A DNA stretch of 18,612 bases from assembly GCA_020349865.1 (NCBI GenBank), contig CP070700.1, positions 1,107,094 to 1,125,705 on the forward strand. The letters run 5' to 3'. Position 1 is the stretch's first letter. Each line of letters opens with the position of its first letter. The notes beneath the pieces were generated by a model. That model was not told the origin of the DNA and ran no database searches. It saw only the letters and a list, made by a program, of their open reading frames with translations. The translations under genes and the position numbers were made by a program. Of this stretch, positions 1-7,866 are shown piece by piece. This stretch comes from Desulfobacteraceae bacterium (lineage in GTDB: Bacteria > Desulfobacterota > DSM-4660 > Desulfatiglandales > Desulfatiglandaceae).

Positions 1-788
1 GGTCGTTTTTCGAGAAAGCTTTGAATTCCTTCATGGGCGTCTTTCTGCTGGCCCAGCCAATAGAAACACCGTGACTCTATGAGATGAACAGCGTGAGGAT
101 CATCTTCGACAAGACCTCGCCACAAAAGTGCCCTCGTGAGGGCCACGGACACCGCGGATGTGTTTTCCGCAATCTCTTCAGCTAGAGCCATTGCTTGAGG
201 GAGAACCTGAGCGCGAGGCACGACAGCACTGAAAAGTCCTGAGTTTGCTTCATCCACTGCGCGGAATACCCGGCCCGTGTACATGAGCTCCGCGGCCTTA
301 GAAATACCAACGATACGAGGTAAAAACCAGGTAGAGCATGCTTCGGGGATGACACCGCGCCGTGTGAATACAAACCCGATTTTGGCGTCCTCCGCTGCGA
401 CACGAATGTCCATGGGCAGGGTCATAGTTATGCCCACGCCCACCGCATGACCGTTTATGGCAGCAATCACCGGTTTGCGACAATTGAAAATTGCCAGTGA
501 AACTTGACCACCGCCGTCCCGATGATCGCGCATCTGGACTCTTTGGCCTTGTTGCAAAGTACGATCAAAGGCTGAGCCGCCGGAGGACAGGTCTGCTCCA
601 ACACAAAAGGCTTTGCCGGCGCCGGTAACCACCGCCACCCGCACGGTGTCGTCCTGATCGATACGAGAAAAAATTTCAACAAGTTCTTTTCGCATGGTCG
701 GAGTGAAAGCATTGAGTTTATCGGGGCGATAAAGGGTAACCCTGGCAATGCACCTATCAATTTCGTATCGCGTCTGGGTAAAATCCAT
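1..788 (-). CDS. Enoyl-CoA hydratase/isomerase (crotonase family), 3' end cut by window
   Basis: The reading frame is open from the ATG at 788 to the window edge (262 codons), so little of a usual ~265-300 residue protein is missing. Crotonase landmarks are the N-terminal LNAFTP segment, the oxyanion-hole stretch KAFCVGADLS (59-68), the second oxyanion segment INGHAVGVGI (111-120) and PEACSTWFLPRIVG (148-161). The family hydrates trans-2-enoyl-CoA or isomerises acyl-CoA in the cytoplasm. The two classical catalytic glutamates of rat crotonase do not align here (Thr121 and Phe/Thr near 139-142), while Glu149 lies in the PEACS motif. This fits a known crotonase subgroup, so the reaction may not be plain hydration. 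An AGGAAAGG ribosome site precedes the start. The gene follows the MBL-fold gene by 18 bp, so the two are probably co-transcribed. Family is certain; substrate is unknown. Confidence 0.9.
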   Translation of the reverse strand, partial: MDFTQTRYEIDRCIARVTLYRPDKLNAFTPTMRKELVEIFSRIDQDDTVRVAVVTGAGKAFCVGADLSSGGSAFDRTLQQGQRVQMRDHRDGGGQVSLAIFNCRKPVIAAINGHAVGVGITMTLPMDIRVAAEDAKIGFVFTRRGVIPEACSTWFLPRIVGISKAAELMYTGRVFRAVDEANSGLFSAVVPRAQVLPQAMALAEEIAENTSAVSVALTRALLWRGLVEDDPHAVHLIESRCFYWLGQQKDAHEGIQSFLEKR

Positions 789-806
789 ATTAACACCTTT
801 CCTTTC

Positions 807-1724
807 TCATGGAGGAGACACAATGTTTCCTGTGCGCTGGAAGTAGGCCTGAAACCCCAGCACGGTTGCAGCGAATATCTCCCAGACAGGGGTATCACGA
901 GCACCTCTGTTTCGGGAGATGTGCTGCGACAAGTCTTCGATTATCTTTTCGGTGGGCATTCCTTGCTCGATCCTCGTTTTAACGAATTGATAACATGCGT
1001 CAAGCAGTCGCATGGATTCGTCAATGACAGGAGCTGCGTCATAATGGTAGCCAAACTGTGAAAAGCAAAGAATACGCGGCTGAATCCTTTTGATTTTTTC
1101 AATGGTGCTTTTGGAGGCATCATAATCAAATCCCGGCGGAGCGACGGCTGGGCTCAACGTCTGCGACTCAGGGTAGAAATGTCCCAGCGCCTCTCCTGCA
1201 AACAGGCAGCCGGATTCTGGTTCAAATACGCAAAGATGGTGAGGTGCATGCCCGGGGGCGTCAAATAGTTTCAAACCCACGTTAGATCCAATATCCAGCT
1301 CATGGTCGAGCACAGGTACCACATTCTCGAAAGCGACGGGAAGGATTTCTCCGTGAATGGCGATGATCTTCTCTAGGTTCCCATAAACTATCTCGGCACT
1401 CTTTATCAACTTGGAAGGATCAATCAGATGCCTGGCACCCCGTTCGTGTACATAAACCCGCATCTGTGGGAGACAGCGTGAGAGATAACCGGTCGCTCCA
1501 GCATGGTCGAGATGAATATGGGTGACAATTGATCGCTTGATGTCTTCGGGTCTGTAACCAATTCTGCGAACGGCCTCAAATATGTGTGGCACCATGAGGC
1601 TGACACTCGTTTCAATGAGGGTGATGCCGTCCCCAACAACCAAGTAGACACCGCTGACGCTGTTAGAAATGAAATTCCTCGAATCGAGGTAGTAAATATG
1701 AGCTGCGACTTGATCGATTTTCAT
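807..1724 (-). CDS. MBL-fold metallo-hydrolase
   Basis: A 305-residue metallo-beta-lactamase-fold hydrolase. The dinuclear metal motif THIHLDHAG is at 68-76 (His69, His71, Asp73, His74). It is followed by PGHAPHH with His159, by FAGEA with Glu178 where many family members have Asp, and by a late His near 227 (FGYH). The N-terminal hairpin (SGVYLVVGDGITLIETS) is typical of glyoxalase II-like MBL proteins. Such proteins hydrolyse thioesters, lactones or phosphoesters; its place directly ahead of an enoyl-CoA hydratase suggests an acyl-CoA or related ester, but that is inference. AAGGAAG lies about 7 nt before the ATG. It sits 40 bp after the pRiA4b-like gene and 18 bp before the hydratase, all on the same strand. 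Confidence 0.88.
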   Translation of the reverse strand: MKIDQVAAHIYYLDSRNFISNSVSGVYLVVGDGITLIETSVSLMVPHIFEAVRRIGYRPEDIKRSIVTHIHLDHAGATGYLSRCLPQMRVYVHERGARHLIDPSKLIKSAEIVYGNLEKIIAIHGEILPVAFENVVPVLDHELDIGSNVGLKLFDAPGHAPHHLCVFEPESGCLFAGEALGHFYPESQTLSPAVAPPGFDYDASKSTIEKIKRIQPRILCFSQFGYHYDAAPVIDESMRLLDACYQFVKTRIEQGMPTEKIIEDLSQHISRNRGARDTPVWEIFAATVLGFQAYFQRTGNIVSPP

Positions 1725-1764
1725 ATCTTCCTTCGTACCCTCATTTTCCCTAATTATCCTTGGT

Positions 1765-2901
1765 TCATTCAGGAAGGATCGATTCGCTATCCAGTAAATC
1801 CAATATTTTATTAGGATGGCGGTTTTTATATTTTTTCAACAACGTTTTAAAGGCATCCAGATCAAAAGGCTTTTTGTATTTCAAGGTGTTGAACATAAAA
1901 GGAATGAATATCGCACCGATCAAATGAATTGCATTATGGTGAGAGCAATTCTTTTTCCGCATGGCATTATAAAACTGGTAGGATTCAATAGGGTCTTTCT
2001 TTTCTATCTGAGTTTCAACAGCTAAATGAATATAAGTATGTAAAAATGGATTAACATCTGTATCTGGATCATATTCACTTTCAGCAGTCACATCAGCGAA
2101 TTCAAACGCGTTAAAGAATTCATCTTCGTGTTCGAGCATGATCCGGGCAAGACGTCTTTGTTCAGAATCAAGATCTTCTAAATCAGAACGCTTGGCCTTC
2201 TGCCAAATTTCGTACATTTGTTCGCGTTGAAATACGCGCAATTCTCTGAATATTTCATCGTTTTCTGTGGCTATCTCGTCTTCACTCCAATCGACATCAT
2301 CTCCAAGTGCATAATCCCAACGATCTTTAGGATCATCAAAATGAATTTCTTTTACGTCAAAATGTTCGGGATCAAAATCCTCACCAAGCCACTCGATTCT
2401 TTCTTCGTATTCTTCATGTCCGGAATCAGAAAGAATTTCCAATAACTCCTGATAACCCCAAATCCCTCCACAATCCTCGGGCGGACAGGCACGTTTTCCG
2501 GTGAGGCAAAGTGGATACTGTACATTTTTATCTCTATCAAGGATTTTTTCGAACTTGACTGTGTGCTGCCAGTCGTCTCCAAAGTCATAAATATAAATAG
2601 CCTCATTGTTTCGGGCTGTAAAGTATTTCGAAATCTTCTTTTTCCAACCCGCAAGCACGCGCGGGCCATCCGAACCGAATTCTTCATCAGGAATTCCAAT
2701 CTCTTCTTTAAAATCCTTTCTCGGATTGATAATCTCAAAAACATGCAGATGGGTATCAGTCCAACCCATAGCATCCTGAATGGCGACATGCAGATCCCAA
2801 AAACTGTAATTGCCCGGGACTTGAATTCTTCGCCAGATCGGCGGTCGCATGCTTTTCAGTGTTACTTTGAACTGATAAACCTTTTTAAATCTTGAGGTCA
2901 C
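1765..2901 (-). CDS. pRiA4b ORF-3-like protein with DUF1841-like C-terminal region
   Basis: A 378-residue acidic protein with a GTG start; no ATG precedes the conserved N-terminus. Residues ~7-190 match the plasmid pRiA4b ORF-3 family: YQFKVTLKSMRPPIWRRIQV, then SFWDLHVAIQDAMGWTDTHL, YIYDFGDDWQHTVKFEKI and a CPPEDCGGIWGY segment. Residues ~225-360 look like DUF1841: QMYEIWQKAKR, a long acidic helix region, then NPFLHTYIHLAVETQI and a His-containing segment (NCSHHNAIHLIGAIF). Neither family has an assigned biochemical role that I can state with certainty. No membrane segment or signal peptide is visible. The base composition is AT-rich compared with the MBL gene that follows. A possible promoter (TTGAAA, 17 bp, TAAAAA at 2919-2947 on the minus strand) lies just upstream but would leave a leader of only about 10 nt. 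Confidence 0.8.
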   Translation of the reverse strand: MTSRFKKVYQFKVTLKSMRPPIWRRIQVPGNYSFWDLHVAIQDAMGWTDTHLHVFEIINPRKDFKEEIGIPDEEFGSDGPRVLAGWKKKISKYFTARNNEAIYIYDFGDDWQHTVKFEKILDRDKNVQYPLCLTGKRACPPEDCGGIWGYQELLEILSDSGHEEYEERIEWLGEDFDPEHFDVKEIHFDDPKDRWDYALGDDVDWSEDEIATENDEIFRELRVFQREQMYEIWQKAKRSDLEDLDSEQRRLARIMLEHEDEFFNAFEFADVTAESEYDPDTDVNPFLHTYIHLAVETQIEKKDPIESYQFYNAMRKKNCSHHNAIHLIGAIFIPFMFNTLKYKKPFDLDAFKTLLKKYKNRHPNKILDLLDSESILPE

Positions 2902-3082
2902 GATACACGCCTCGATTCTTTTTAACCTTACTATTGATAAGTTTCAAATCATCGTTGTGGTGGATAGATTACCCAAGATGATTTTGATAGGAAAGGAAAA
3001 AATCCCCGAAAATCGACTTGAGATCAATAATCCACTATAAAGCGTAACCCAAATATCCCAACCCTTATTTTACAAGCTGGGG

Positions 3083-3180
3083 TTTCTTGAATTCAGTTCA
3101 TGGCTTCCTCGTGTTTGGGTGAGCGCATGAAAAATGTTTTCGGTTTTTTAGCATTCCGTTTTTATGAAGTCAACATTGGG
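3083..3180. repeat. Diverged dispersed repeat, copy A
   Basis: It aligns with 16675-16775 on the same strand. The best part (3089-3129) shares blocks such as ATTCAGT-CATGGCT and GTTTGGGT-AGC-CAT at roughly 80% identity with one single-base gap. The similarity weakens in the middle and returns at TGAAGTCAA (3165-3173), with only a one-base change in spacing. The shared spacing over ~100 bp argues for common origin and not chance. It is non-coding in both places. It may be a remnant of a mobile element; I do not recognise the family. Confidence 0.6.
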
Positions 3181-3190
3181 TTCGGATTCA

Positions 3191-3229
3191 AAAGTGAGTT
3201 ATTTATATATTTATGGACGTCCCCCTTTT
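3191..3229 (+). repeat. 39-bp perfect direct repeat, copy 1
   Basis: Identical over all 39 bases to 13838-13876 and in the same orientation. It is made of a GTGAGTT box, an AT-rich middle (ATTTATATATTTAT), the 8-bp palindrome GGACGTCC and a C5T4 tail. It lies 19 bp beyond the stop of the AOR gene. Together with copy 2 it brackets the redox operon and the thiolase gene. Confidence 0.95.
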
Positions 3230-3248
3230 TCTTTTTTAGATTAATCGA

Positions 3249-5201
3249 TTATATAATCATCCTTCGTATTAAGTCTCCTTTGACATAGTCCAGATCCAAT
3301 TCCTCCAATATCTCTTTAGTAGGAATGCCTTCTCTATTCCATCCCCTTAATTTGTAATATTTATCAATCCACTTATTGAAAATATTGGGGTCTAACTTTT
3401 TCATCGGCGGGCGCGGGGTTCTTTGAAAAAATATTTTGGGTACGGTATCATCTTTTCTTTTTATGCCTGTTCTTACATTATAGGCTCTGACAAGAGCCAC
3501 TATTTTTTTAGCTATCTTGGTTATTTCAGTTTCGTCAAAGTCCACACCGGTCGTACATGAAATCAAATCTGCCATCAAAGCGCGACTATTTATAGGTGGA
3601 TAAGGAAAGAATATCGTCCAAAAATTGCAAAGCCCGGTCAAATCTGTAAGGGTAAAGATTTCCTCGTCATAAGTAATAAACTGGCAACGCTCTTCATAAT
3701 CAACTCCGTCCCAATCAAATTCGGATAAGACGTATTTTTCAAACTCCTTGGGGTATATGGAAAAACCGCTCTTGATGTAAGCTTCTTTCTCCTCCCTGGG
3801 GCGGAACATTATCTCTTGGCAGATGTAGCTCATATTCCGAGTAGGATCTGCCCTATCACTAATCGATTGGGTTAAGGCATAATAGGGCGAAAAAAAACCA
3901 CTTGGACTAACAATTAGTTCTACTTTCTTGGTGTGATAAGCGTATTTTTCAGCACCTTTGCCAATCTTACGGGCTGCTCTATAAATACCATCTGCCAATA
4001 TATCTCCAACCCCCTCTCTCCGGGCGATTTTATCGATTAGTGATAAGATAATTTCCTTGTTGCCCCATTCTAAATGCATTCCATCAGTGTCTGCTTTGGT
4101 CAAAATGCCATTTTCGTATAGATCTATTGCAAAAGCAATACAGCGTGGAATTGCCACCGCGTCCAGCCCATATTCCTCGCACAAGCTAAAACACTTTAAA
4201 GCAAAGTCATAATCAATTATTTTAGAGGAGACCATAAACGACCACCAAGATTGGCACTTTATGTAAGCGTATCCGCCGTCCGCACGAGGATATGTGTGCT
4301 TGCATCTGAGTCCACAATTATAACAAGCGACTTCCCTCGTCTTTGTTCTATCAATAAATGCCTGGCACTTCTTGCCAGCATCCTTAATGGCTTGCTTAAA
4401 CTCAGAGGGGGGAATATCAGCATATCTTTGATTTAAGTTTCCGTAATACCCGGTGACCATCTCGAACCGATTAAGGTCATATGCAAGATTTTCAAAAAAT
4501 TCCCTCAATGGGCCTGTTCTCTTAAGAATCTGCTCACATAATTCGGAAAGTTTTTGGGGGTTAGCAATATTGACATCTTTTGTTCCATAGACGGCTATCG
4601 CCTTTAGATTCTTGTCTCCCATAATGGCACCCGCTCCTCCTCGACTCGCACTCGCTCCGGTGCTGTGTTCTATACTTGAGGCCAGCACCTTGTTTTCACC
4701 AGCGGGGCCAATACACGCGATTTGAACTTTGTTATTGCTCAATTCCTCTCGCAAGATTGTTTGAGTTTCATGCGTACCTTTCCCCCATAGATGAGCGGCA
4801 TCACGAATTTCCACTTTGTTATCGTTTATCCATAGATATACGGGATTAGGAGATTTTCCAGAAATAACGACTGTGTCATATCCAGCATATTTTATTTCTG
4901 GCCCCAGAAACCCTCCCACCGCAGAATATGCGTGCATATTGGTCACCGGGGACTTGTAGGTAATACAAAGTCGGTTAGCGCTGGGGACGATTGTGCCAGT
5001 TAAAAGGCCAGTACCAAGTATCAATGCATTATCTGGAGAAAAGGGGGAGACTTCAGGAGCAACTCTTTCCCATAACAGCTTGGCATTCGTACCCTTTCCC
5101 CCCAGATAAGTTTTAGCTGATTCGAGGTCACCCTCTTTTTTTTCAATGTTGCCTTGGGATAAATCTATTTCCAAATTGATACCCGTCCAGCCATATTGCA
5201 T
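3249..5201 (-). CDS. Aldehyde ferredoxin oxidoreductase family protein, BamB-like tungsten subunit
   Basis: A 650-residue AOR-family protein, full length for the BamB group. N-terminal AOR_N motifs are present: TGINLEIDLSQGNIEK, YLGGKGTNAKLLWERV, AYSAVGGFLGPEIKYAGYD and SRGGAGAIMGDKNLKAIAV. The [4Fe-4S] ligands are Cys293, Cys296 and Cys300 (CYNCGLRC) plus Cys525 in DLTGLC; another Cys (316, YIKCQSWW) sits in the central domain. The C-terminus (LRGWNREGIPTKEILEELDL) resembles BamB, as I recall that family. These enzymes bind a bis-pyranopterin tungsten cofactor in the cytoplasm and either oxidise or reduce aldehydes/acids or, in BamB, reduce benzoyl-CoA. GGAGGT lies 8 nt before the ATG. It is the last gene of the Fe-S/HdrA run, 176 bp after the VOC gene. 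By eye it is more AT-rich than the HdrA-type gene. Substrate is unknown; BamB function is not proven because BamD and BamG-I are absent here. Confidence 0.88.
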   Translation of the reverse strand: MQYGWTGINLEIDLSQGNIEKKEGDLESAKTYLGGKGTNAKLLWERVAPEVSPFSPDNALILGTGLLTGTIVPSANRLCITYKSPVTNMHAYSAVGGFLGPEIKYAGYDTVVISGKSPNPVYLWINDNKVEIRDAAHLWGKGTHETQTILREELSNNKVQIACIGPAGENKVLASSIEHSTGASASRGGAGAIMGDKNLKAIAVYGTKDVNIANPQKLSELCEQILKRTGPLREFFENLAYDLNRFEMVTGYYGNLNQRYADIPPSEFKQAIKDAGKKCQAFIDRTKTREVACYNCGLRCKHTYPRADGGYAYIKCQSWWSFMVSSKIIDYDFALKCFSLCEEYGLDAVAIPRCIAFAIDLYENGILTKADTDGMHLEWGNKEIILSLIDKIARREGVGDILADGIYRAARKIGKGAEKYAYHTKKVELIVSPSGFFSPYYALTQSISDRADPTRNMSYICQEIMFRPREEKEAYIKSGFSIYPKEFEKYVLSEFDWDGVDYEERCQFITYDEEIFTLTDLTGLCNFWTIFFPYPPINSRALMADLISCTTGVDFDETEITKIAKKIVALVRAYNVRTGIKRKDDTVPKIFFQRTPRPPMKKLDPNIFNKWIDKYYKLRGWNREGIPTKEILEELDLDYVKGDLIRRMII

Positions 5202-5377
5202 TATTTTACCTCCAATAAGCTTGTCCTGGATTACCCATCAAGCCCAGTTACAAACTTCCGATGTGCCGCCTGCATCAATCATAAAAACGTCATGCGAATC
5301 CATTTCCAGGTCACCGCTAACTGACAAAACAGAAAACCTGATTGACAGCATCTGCAAATATGTTCGCAGTCGAGCCG

Positions 5378-5803
5378 CTAGTCTTTTGTTTCCCCGAATA
5401 TGAAAAGGACTCCGAATGTTTCTCTCGGATGGATGAATGCCAGCCGAGTCCATATTGTACCTTTAAGCGATGATTGGGGCGGTTCGTAATCGCGTTTATG
5501 TAGGATCTTCAAGCCTCTGGACTGAAGCTCAGCTATTGCCTCATCTAGATCCTCTACTTGAATATTTACTGCATAAACCCCCTCTCCTTTTCGCTCGAGA
5601 AATTTAGCAACGGGTCCATTAGGATCTACCGGTTCGAGCAACTCTATCATGCTTTCGCCAATGGTGAACTGTCCCATTAAATAGTCATCCTCGGGGAACG
5701 GAGGGGCGCTTTGGGCGCCAAGTATTTCCTTAAAAAAAGGGATTGCTTTTTCCAAGCTCTTTACCGCTATCACCAGTGGCTCAATCCTCTTTACCCTGAT
5801 CAT
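5378..5803 (-). CDS. VOC (glyoxalase/methylmalonyl-CoA epimerase-like) protein lacking usual metal ligands
   Basis: I chose the ATG at 5803 (141 residues) because AAGGAGG lies ~8 nt upstream; an ATG at 5854 would add 17 residues and bury that ribosome site. Two beta-alpha-beta-beta-beta modules typical of the VOC fold are visible: RIEPLVIAVKSLEKAIPFFK with SMIELLEPVDP, and YAVNIQVEDLDEAIAELQSR with HPRETFGVLFIF. The pattern is closest to methylmalonyl-CoA epimerase, where these positions carry HIGIAV, a HH pair before the second module and a final Glu. Here the His residues are replaced (EPLVIAV, YAVN), so a divalent metal site is unlikely. It may bind a CoA ester or assist the neighbouring AOR. 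It lies 199 bp after the membrane protein and 176 bp before the AOR gene. Function is not known. Confidence 0.8.
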   Translation of the reverse strand: MIRVKRIEPLVIAVKSLEKAIPFFKEILGAQSAPPFPEDDYLMGQFTIGESMIELLEPVDPNGPVAKFLERKGEGVYAVNIQVEDLDEAIAELQSRGLKILHKRDYEPPQSSLKGTIWTRLAFIHPRETFGVLFIFGETKD

Positions 5804-6002
5804 GAGTTGGCCCTCCTTGTTTGTTTTAGAAATTTCACCATTTCTTAATTGCACAACCTATTCTGTTAATACCAGGCTTTTTCCATCAAACCCCATGCCG
5901 AATATTGCTCAAGACGTTCAGAAATGTTACAGCCCAAAAAAACGCAAGCTTCATTTCGTTTCCCTTAGGAGTGTGCACCTTTCTCAGCGCTTGCTAAACT
6001 TT

Positions 6003-7781
6003 TTATCCGGGCTTTTCAGCTCCATCAGCGGCCAACTGGTGTCGTCGCTGCTCGACGGCAAGTTGTTTAATTTCGTATAACACTTCCGTAATCTGAACCC
6101 TCTGTGGACAGTGTTCCTGACAGAGATAGCAGGTGAGGCAGTCCCATGGCATCCTCGAAGCGAAAACTAGATCTTTCAATCCCAGCCCTATGGAATGCAT
6201 AATCTGGTGAGGGAGAAGCCCCAAAACTTCTACAGGATTTTCATAATTTGCCACCACAGGACAAACGCTGGTGCACGTCTCGCATCCAAAGCATGCTGAA
6301 TAGGTTTTCGCATCCTGGGAGAGGGAGACCGTTCTTTTAAACTCTTTTACGGGTTGCGGGAGAGCCGATAGATCAGTAAGTGTCTCTTGCTTCAGTCCGT
6401 CCGTAAGGGCTTGCTTTGTTAGAGACACAGGATTTTGGTAGTTCCCTTGGTCTATCTCCTCTCTCAAGAGTCCCCTGACAAAGGAGAACGGGGAAAGGGC
6501 CAGCGGTTCAGGGGCAGCGGTTTGAAAGAGGTTTTCTCTGACACTAACCCAAAGATCCTTTAAATTAATCCCAACCGGACAGACTTCGGTGCACCGGTCA
6601 CAATTGGTACACAAATAGGTTCCCTCCAGAAGAGCCTGCAAATCCTCCCTAGAGGTAATCTTTCCAGAAACCCATCGTTTCAAAGCGCCCAACTTTTCGG
6701 AGGGCAAAATGTTTTGGTTATGGATCACCTCCACCGCAATACCCACTGAGCACCTGCTCGTACAGAGCCCGCAATGAGTACAGACATCCAATTCAAAGGC
6801 CTGTTTTGTGGCAAGGGATGCCCGGTCAGAATGCTGCGAATTCGTCATGACGGCATTGCACATTAAACACAGCGGACTGGCTATGATATGAAAAAGCTTG
6901 CTAAAAGGCAGGTAGGCCAGCCCGACAAAGCACGCCAGGAAATGGACTGTCCATAAAATGTTCGGAAGCCCCGCTTTTTCCATGTTCCGCGCCACCGGGT
7001 TTATGATTTTTGCTGTGGCATAACCCAGGAAAGCATACTGAGGACGTGAATGACATGCCGCACAGTTAACCTCATGGATTTCAAAACCTGCCTGCAAAAG
7101 GTCTTGGTCGAACGGTGTCTTAATCGTCGGTGAGACGACACCGAAATCTTTTGCCCACACAGACTCCAGAGCCCTTTGTTCTGTCTCGTTCAAATCATCG
7201 GTCCACTCAGAGACCATCTCCTGATATCGATCATATGAAGCGATTTTGGCACCCTCAAGAAAAATGCCGGAAACCATTACGACCGCGAAAATAACGATGG
7301 TGTAAATGTCCATGGAATTGTTCCTGAACCGAAGGGGCTTGACTTTGATCCGACGATAGATGGCCATACCGACACCGATAATGGCCATGAAACCAAACAG
7401 ATCCCTCAGAAACATGAACGGATTTACCGTGGAATAGTAGTTCCGGAAAAGCGTTTCTGTTATGATGCTGTCCAGACCATGCATCAGAAGCAACAGGGTG
7501 AACCCAAAAAACATGAACATATGGGCAACCCATCGCAGCGGATCTACTTTCAGCAGCCGCCCCTGAAAGAGAATATCAAGAACAAATACTCTAGCGAGAA
7601 CGATGATTTTTTCACTGAATACGGTCTTGATCATGCCGTTTATGGTTGAAGTCATCCGCTCTAGAGCAGAGAAATTCTTCGACTCGATACTGGTCTTGTA
7701 CCTGAACCAAGTAAACACCTTGTAGACCAGGCTCAGCAAAAAAATTGCAACCGATATGTATAAGGTAATACTGAAAAACAC
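6003..7781 (-). CDS. Membrane redox protein: NarI-like cytochrome b, CxxCH haem c site, ferredoxin and HdrC modules
   Basis: A 592-residue protein starting at GTG (7781), with GAGAGGAAG ~10 nt upstream; its first membrane helix begins at once. There are five predicted helices: ~3-25, 83-108, 121-143, 157-180 and 275-305. Candidate haem b ligands are His87, His101, His280 and His298. A c-type haem motif CAACH (240-244) sits in the loop between helices 4 and 5, which is periplasmic in the NarI topology. The C-terminal half is cytoplasmic and has four cysteine clusters: 334-344 (CTHCGLCTSRC), 391-401 (CTNCDRCTEVC), 497-507 (CFGCETCTSVC) and 548-558 (CLTCYLCQEHC). The last two with the intervening helix match HdrC. 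QmoC and HdrE-type proteins use similar parts in a different order. The likely role is passing electrons between the HdrA-type protein and menaquinone or periplasmic cytochrome c. It starts 85 bp after the HdrA-type gene. Confidence 0.87.
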   Translation of the reverse strand: MFFSITLYISVAIFLLSLVYKVFTWFRYKTSIESKNFSALERMTSTINGMIKTVFSEKIIVLARVFVLDILFQGRLLKVDPLRWVAHMFMFFGFTLLLLMHGLDSIITETLFRNYYSTVNPFMFLRDLFGFMAIIGVGMAIYRRIKVKPLRFRNNSMDIYTIVIFAVVMVSGIFLEGAKIASYDRYQEMVSEWTDDLNETEQRALESVWAKDFGVVSPTIKTPFDQDLLQAGFEIHEVNCAACHSRPQYAFLGYATAKIINPVARNMEKAGLPNILWTVHFLACFVGLAYLPFSKLFHIIASPLCLMCNAVMTNSQHSDRASLATKQAFELDVCTHCGLCTSRCSVGIAVEVIHNQNILPSEKLGALKRWVSGKITSREDLQALLEGTYLCTNCDRCTEVCPVGINLKDLWVSVRENLFQTAAPEPLALSPFSFVRGLLREEIDQGNYQNPVSLTKQALTDGLKQETLTDLSALPQPVKEFKRTVSLSQDAKTYSACFGCETCTSVCPVVANYENPVEVLGLLPHQIMHSIGLGLKDLVFASRMPWDCLTCYLCQEHCPQRVQITEVLYEIKQLAVEQRRHQLAADGAEKPG

Positions 7782-7866
7782 GATTCGAACTTCCTCTCCC
7801 CTTGCCTCACAAAGAGGGAATCAGGTAAAAGCCACGATCACCCAGCCATGATTTTATTTACTTTCT

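Larger units (their letters stand above)
2902..3248. other. Intergenic, AT-rich, with two dispersed repeats
   Basis: This 347-bp gap separates the AOR stop from the GTG of the pRiA4b-like gene. It holds a diverged ~100-bp repeat (3083-3180) and, 10 bp later, a perfect 39-bp repeat (3191-3229); each has one other copy in the window. A small palindrome GATTATATAATC overlaps the AOR stop codon. No convincing gene or RNA was found. A 62-residue frame at 3100-3288 is mostly made of repeat sequence, has no recognisable motif and overlaps the AOR 3' end, so I do not call it. Confidence 0.7.

Noticed and set aside
5238..5453. Minus-strand frame upstream of and in register with the AOR gene, ending in TGA at 5238; could be a Sec-containing N-terminal extension
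   Set aside because: AOR proteins begin at the chosen Met, a GGAGGT site serves it, the upstream residues match no AOR segment and most of the frame overlaps the VOC gene.
5827..5860. Hairpin AGAAAT/ATTTCT before the VOC gene as a transcription terminator
   Set aside because: The stem is only 6 A/T-rich pairs and no U-run follows in the direction of transcription.
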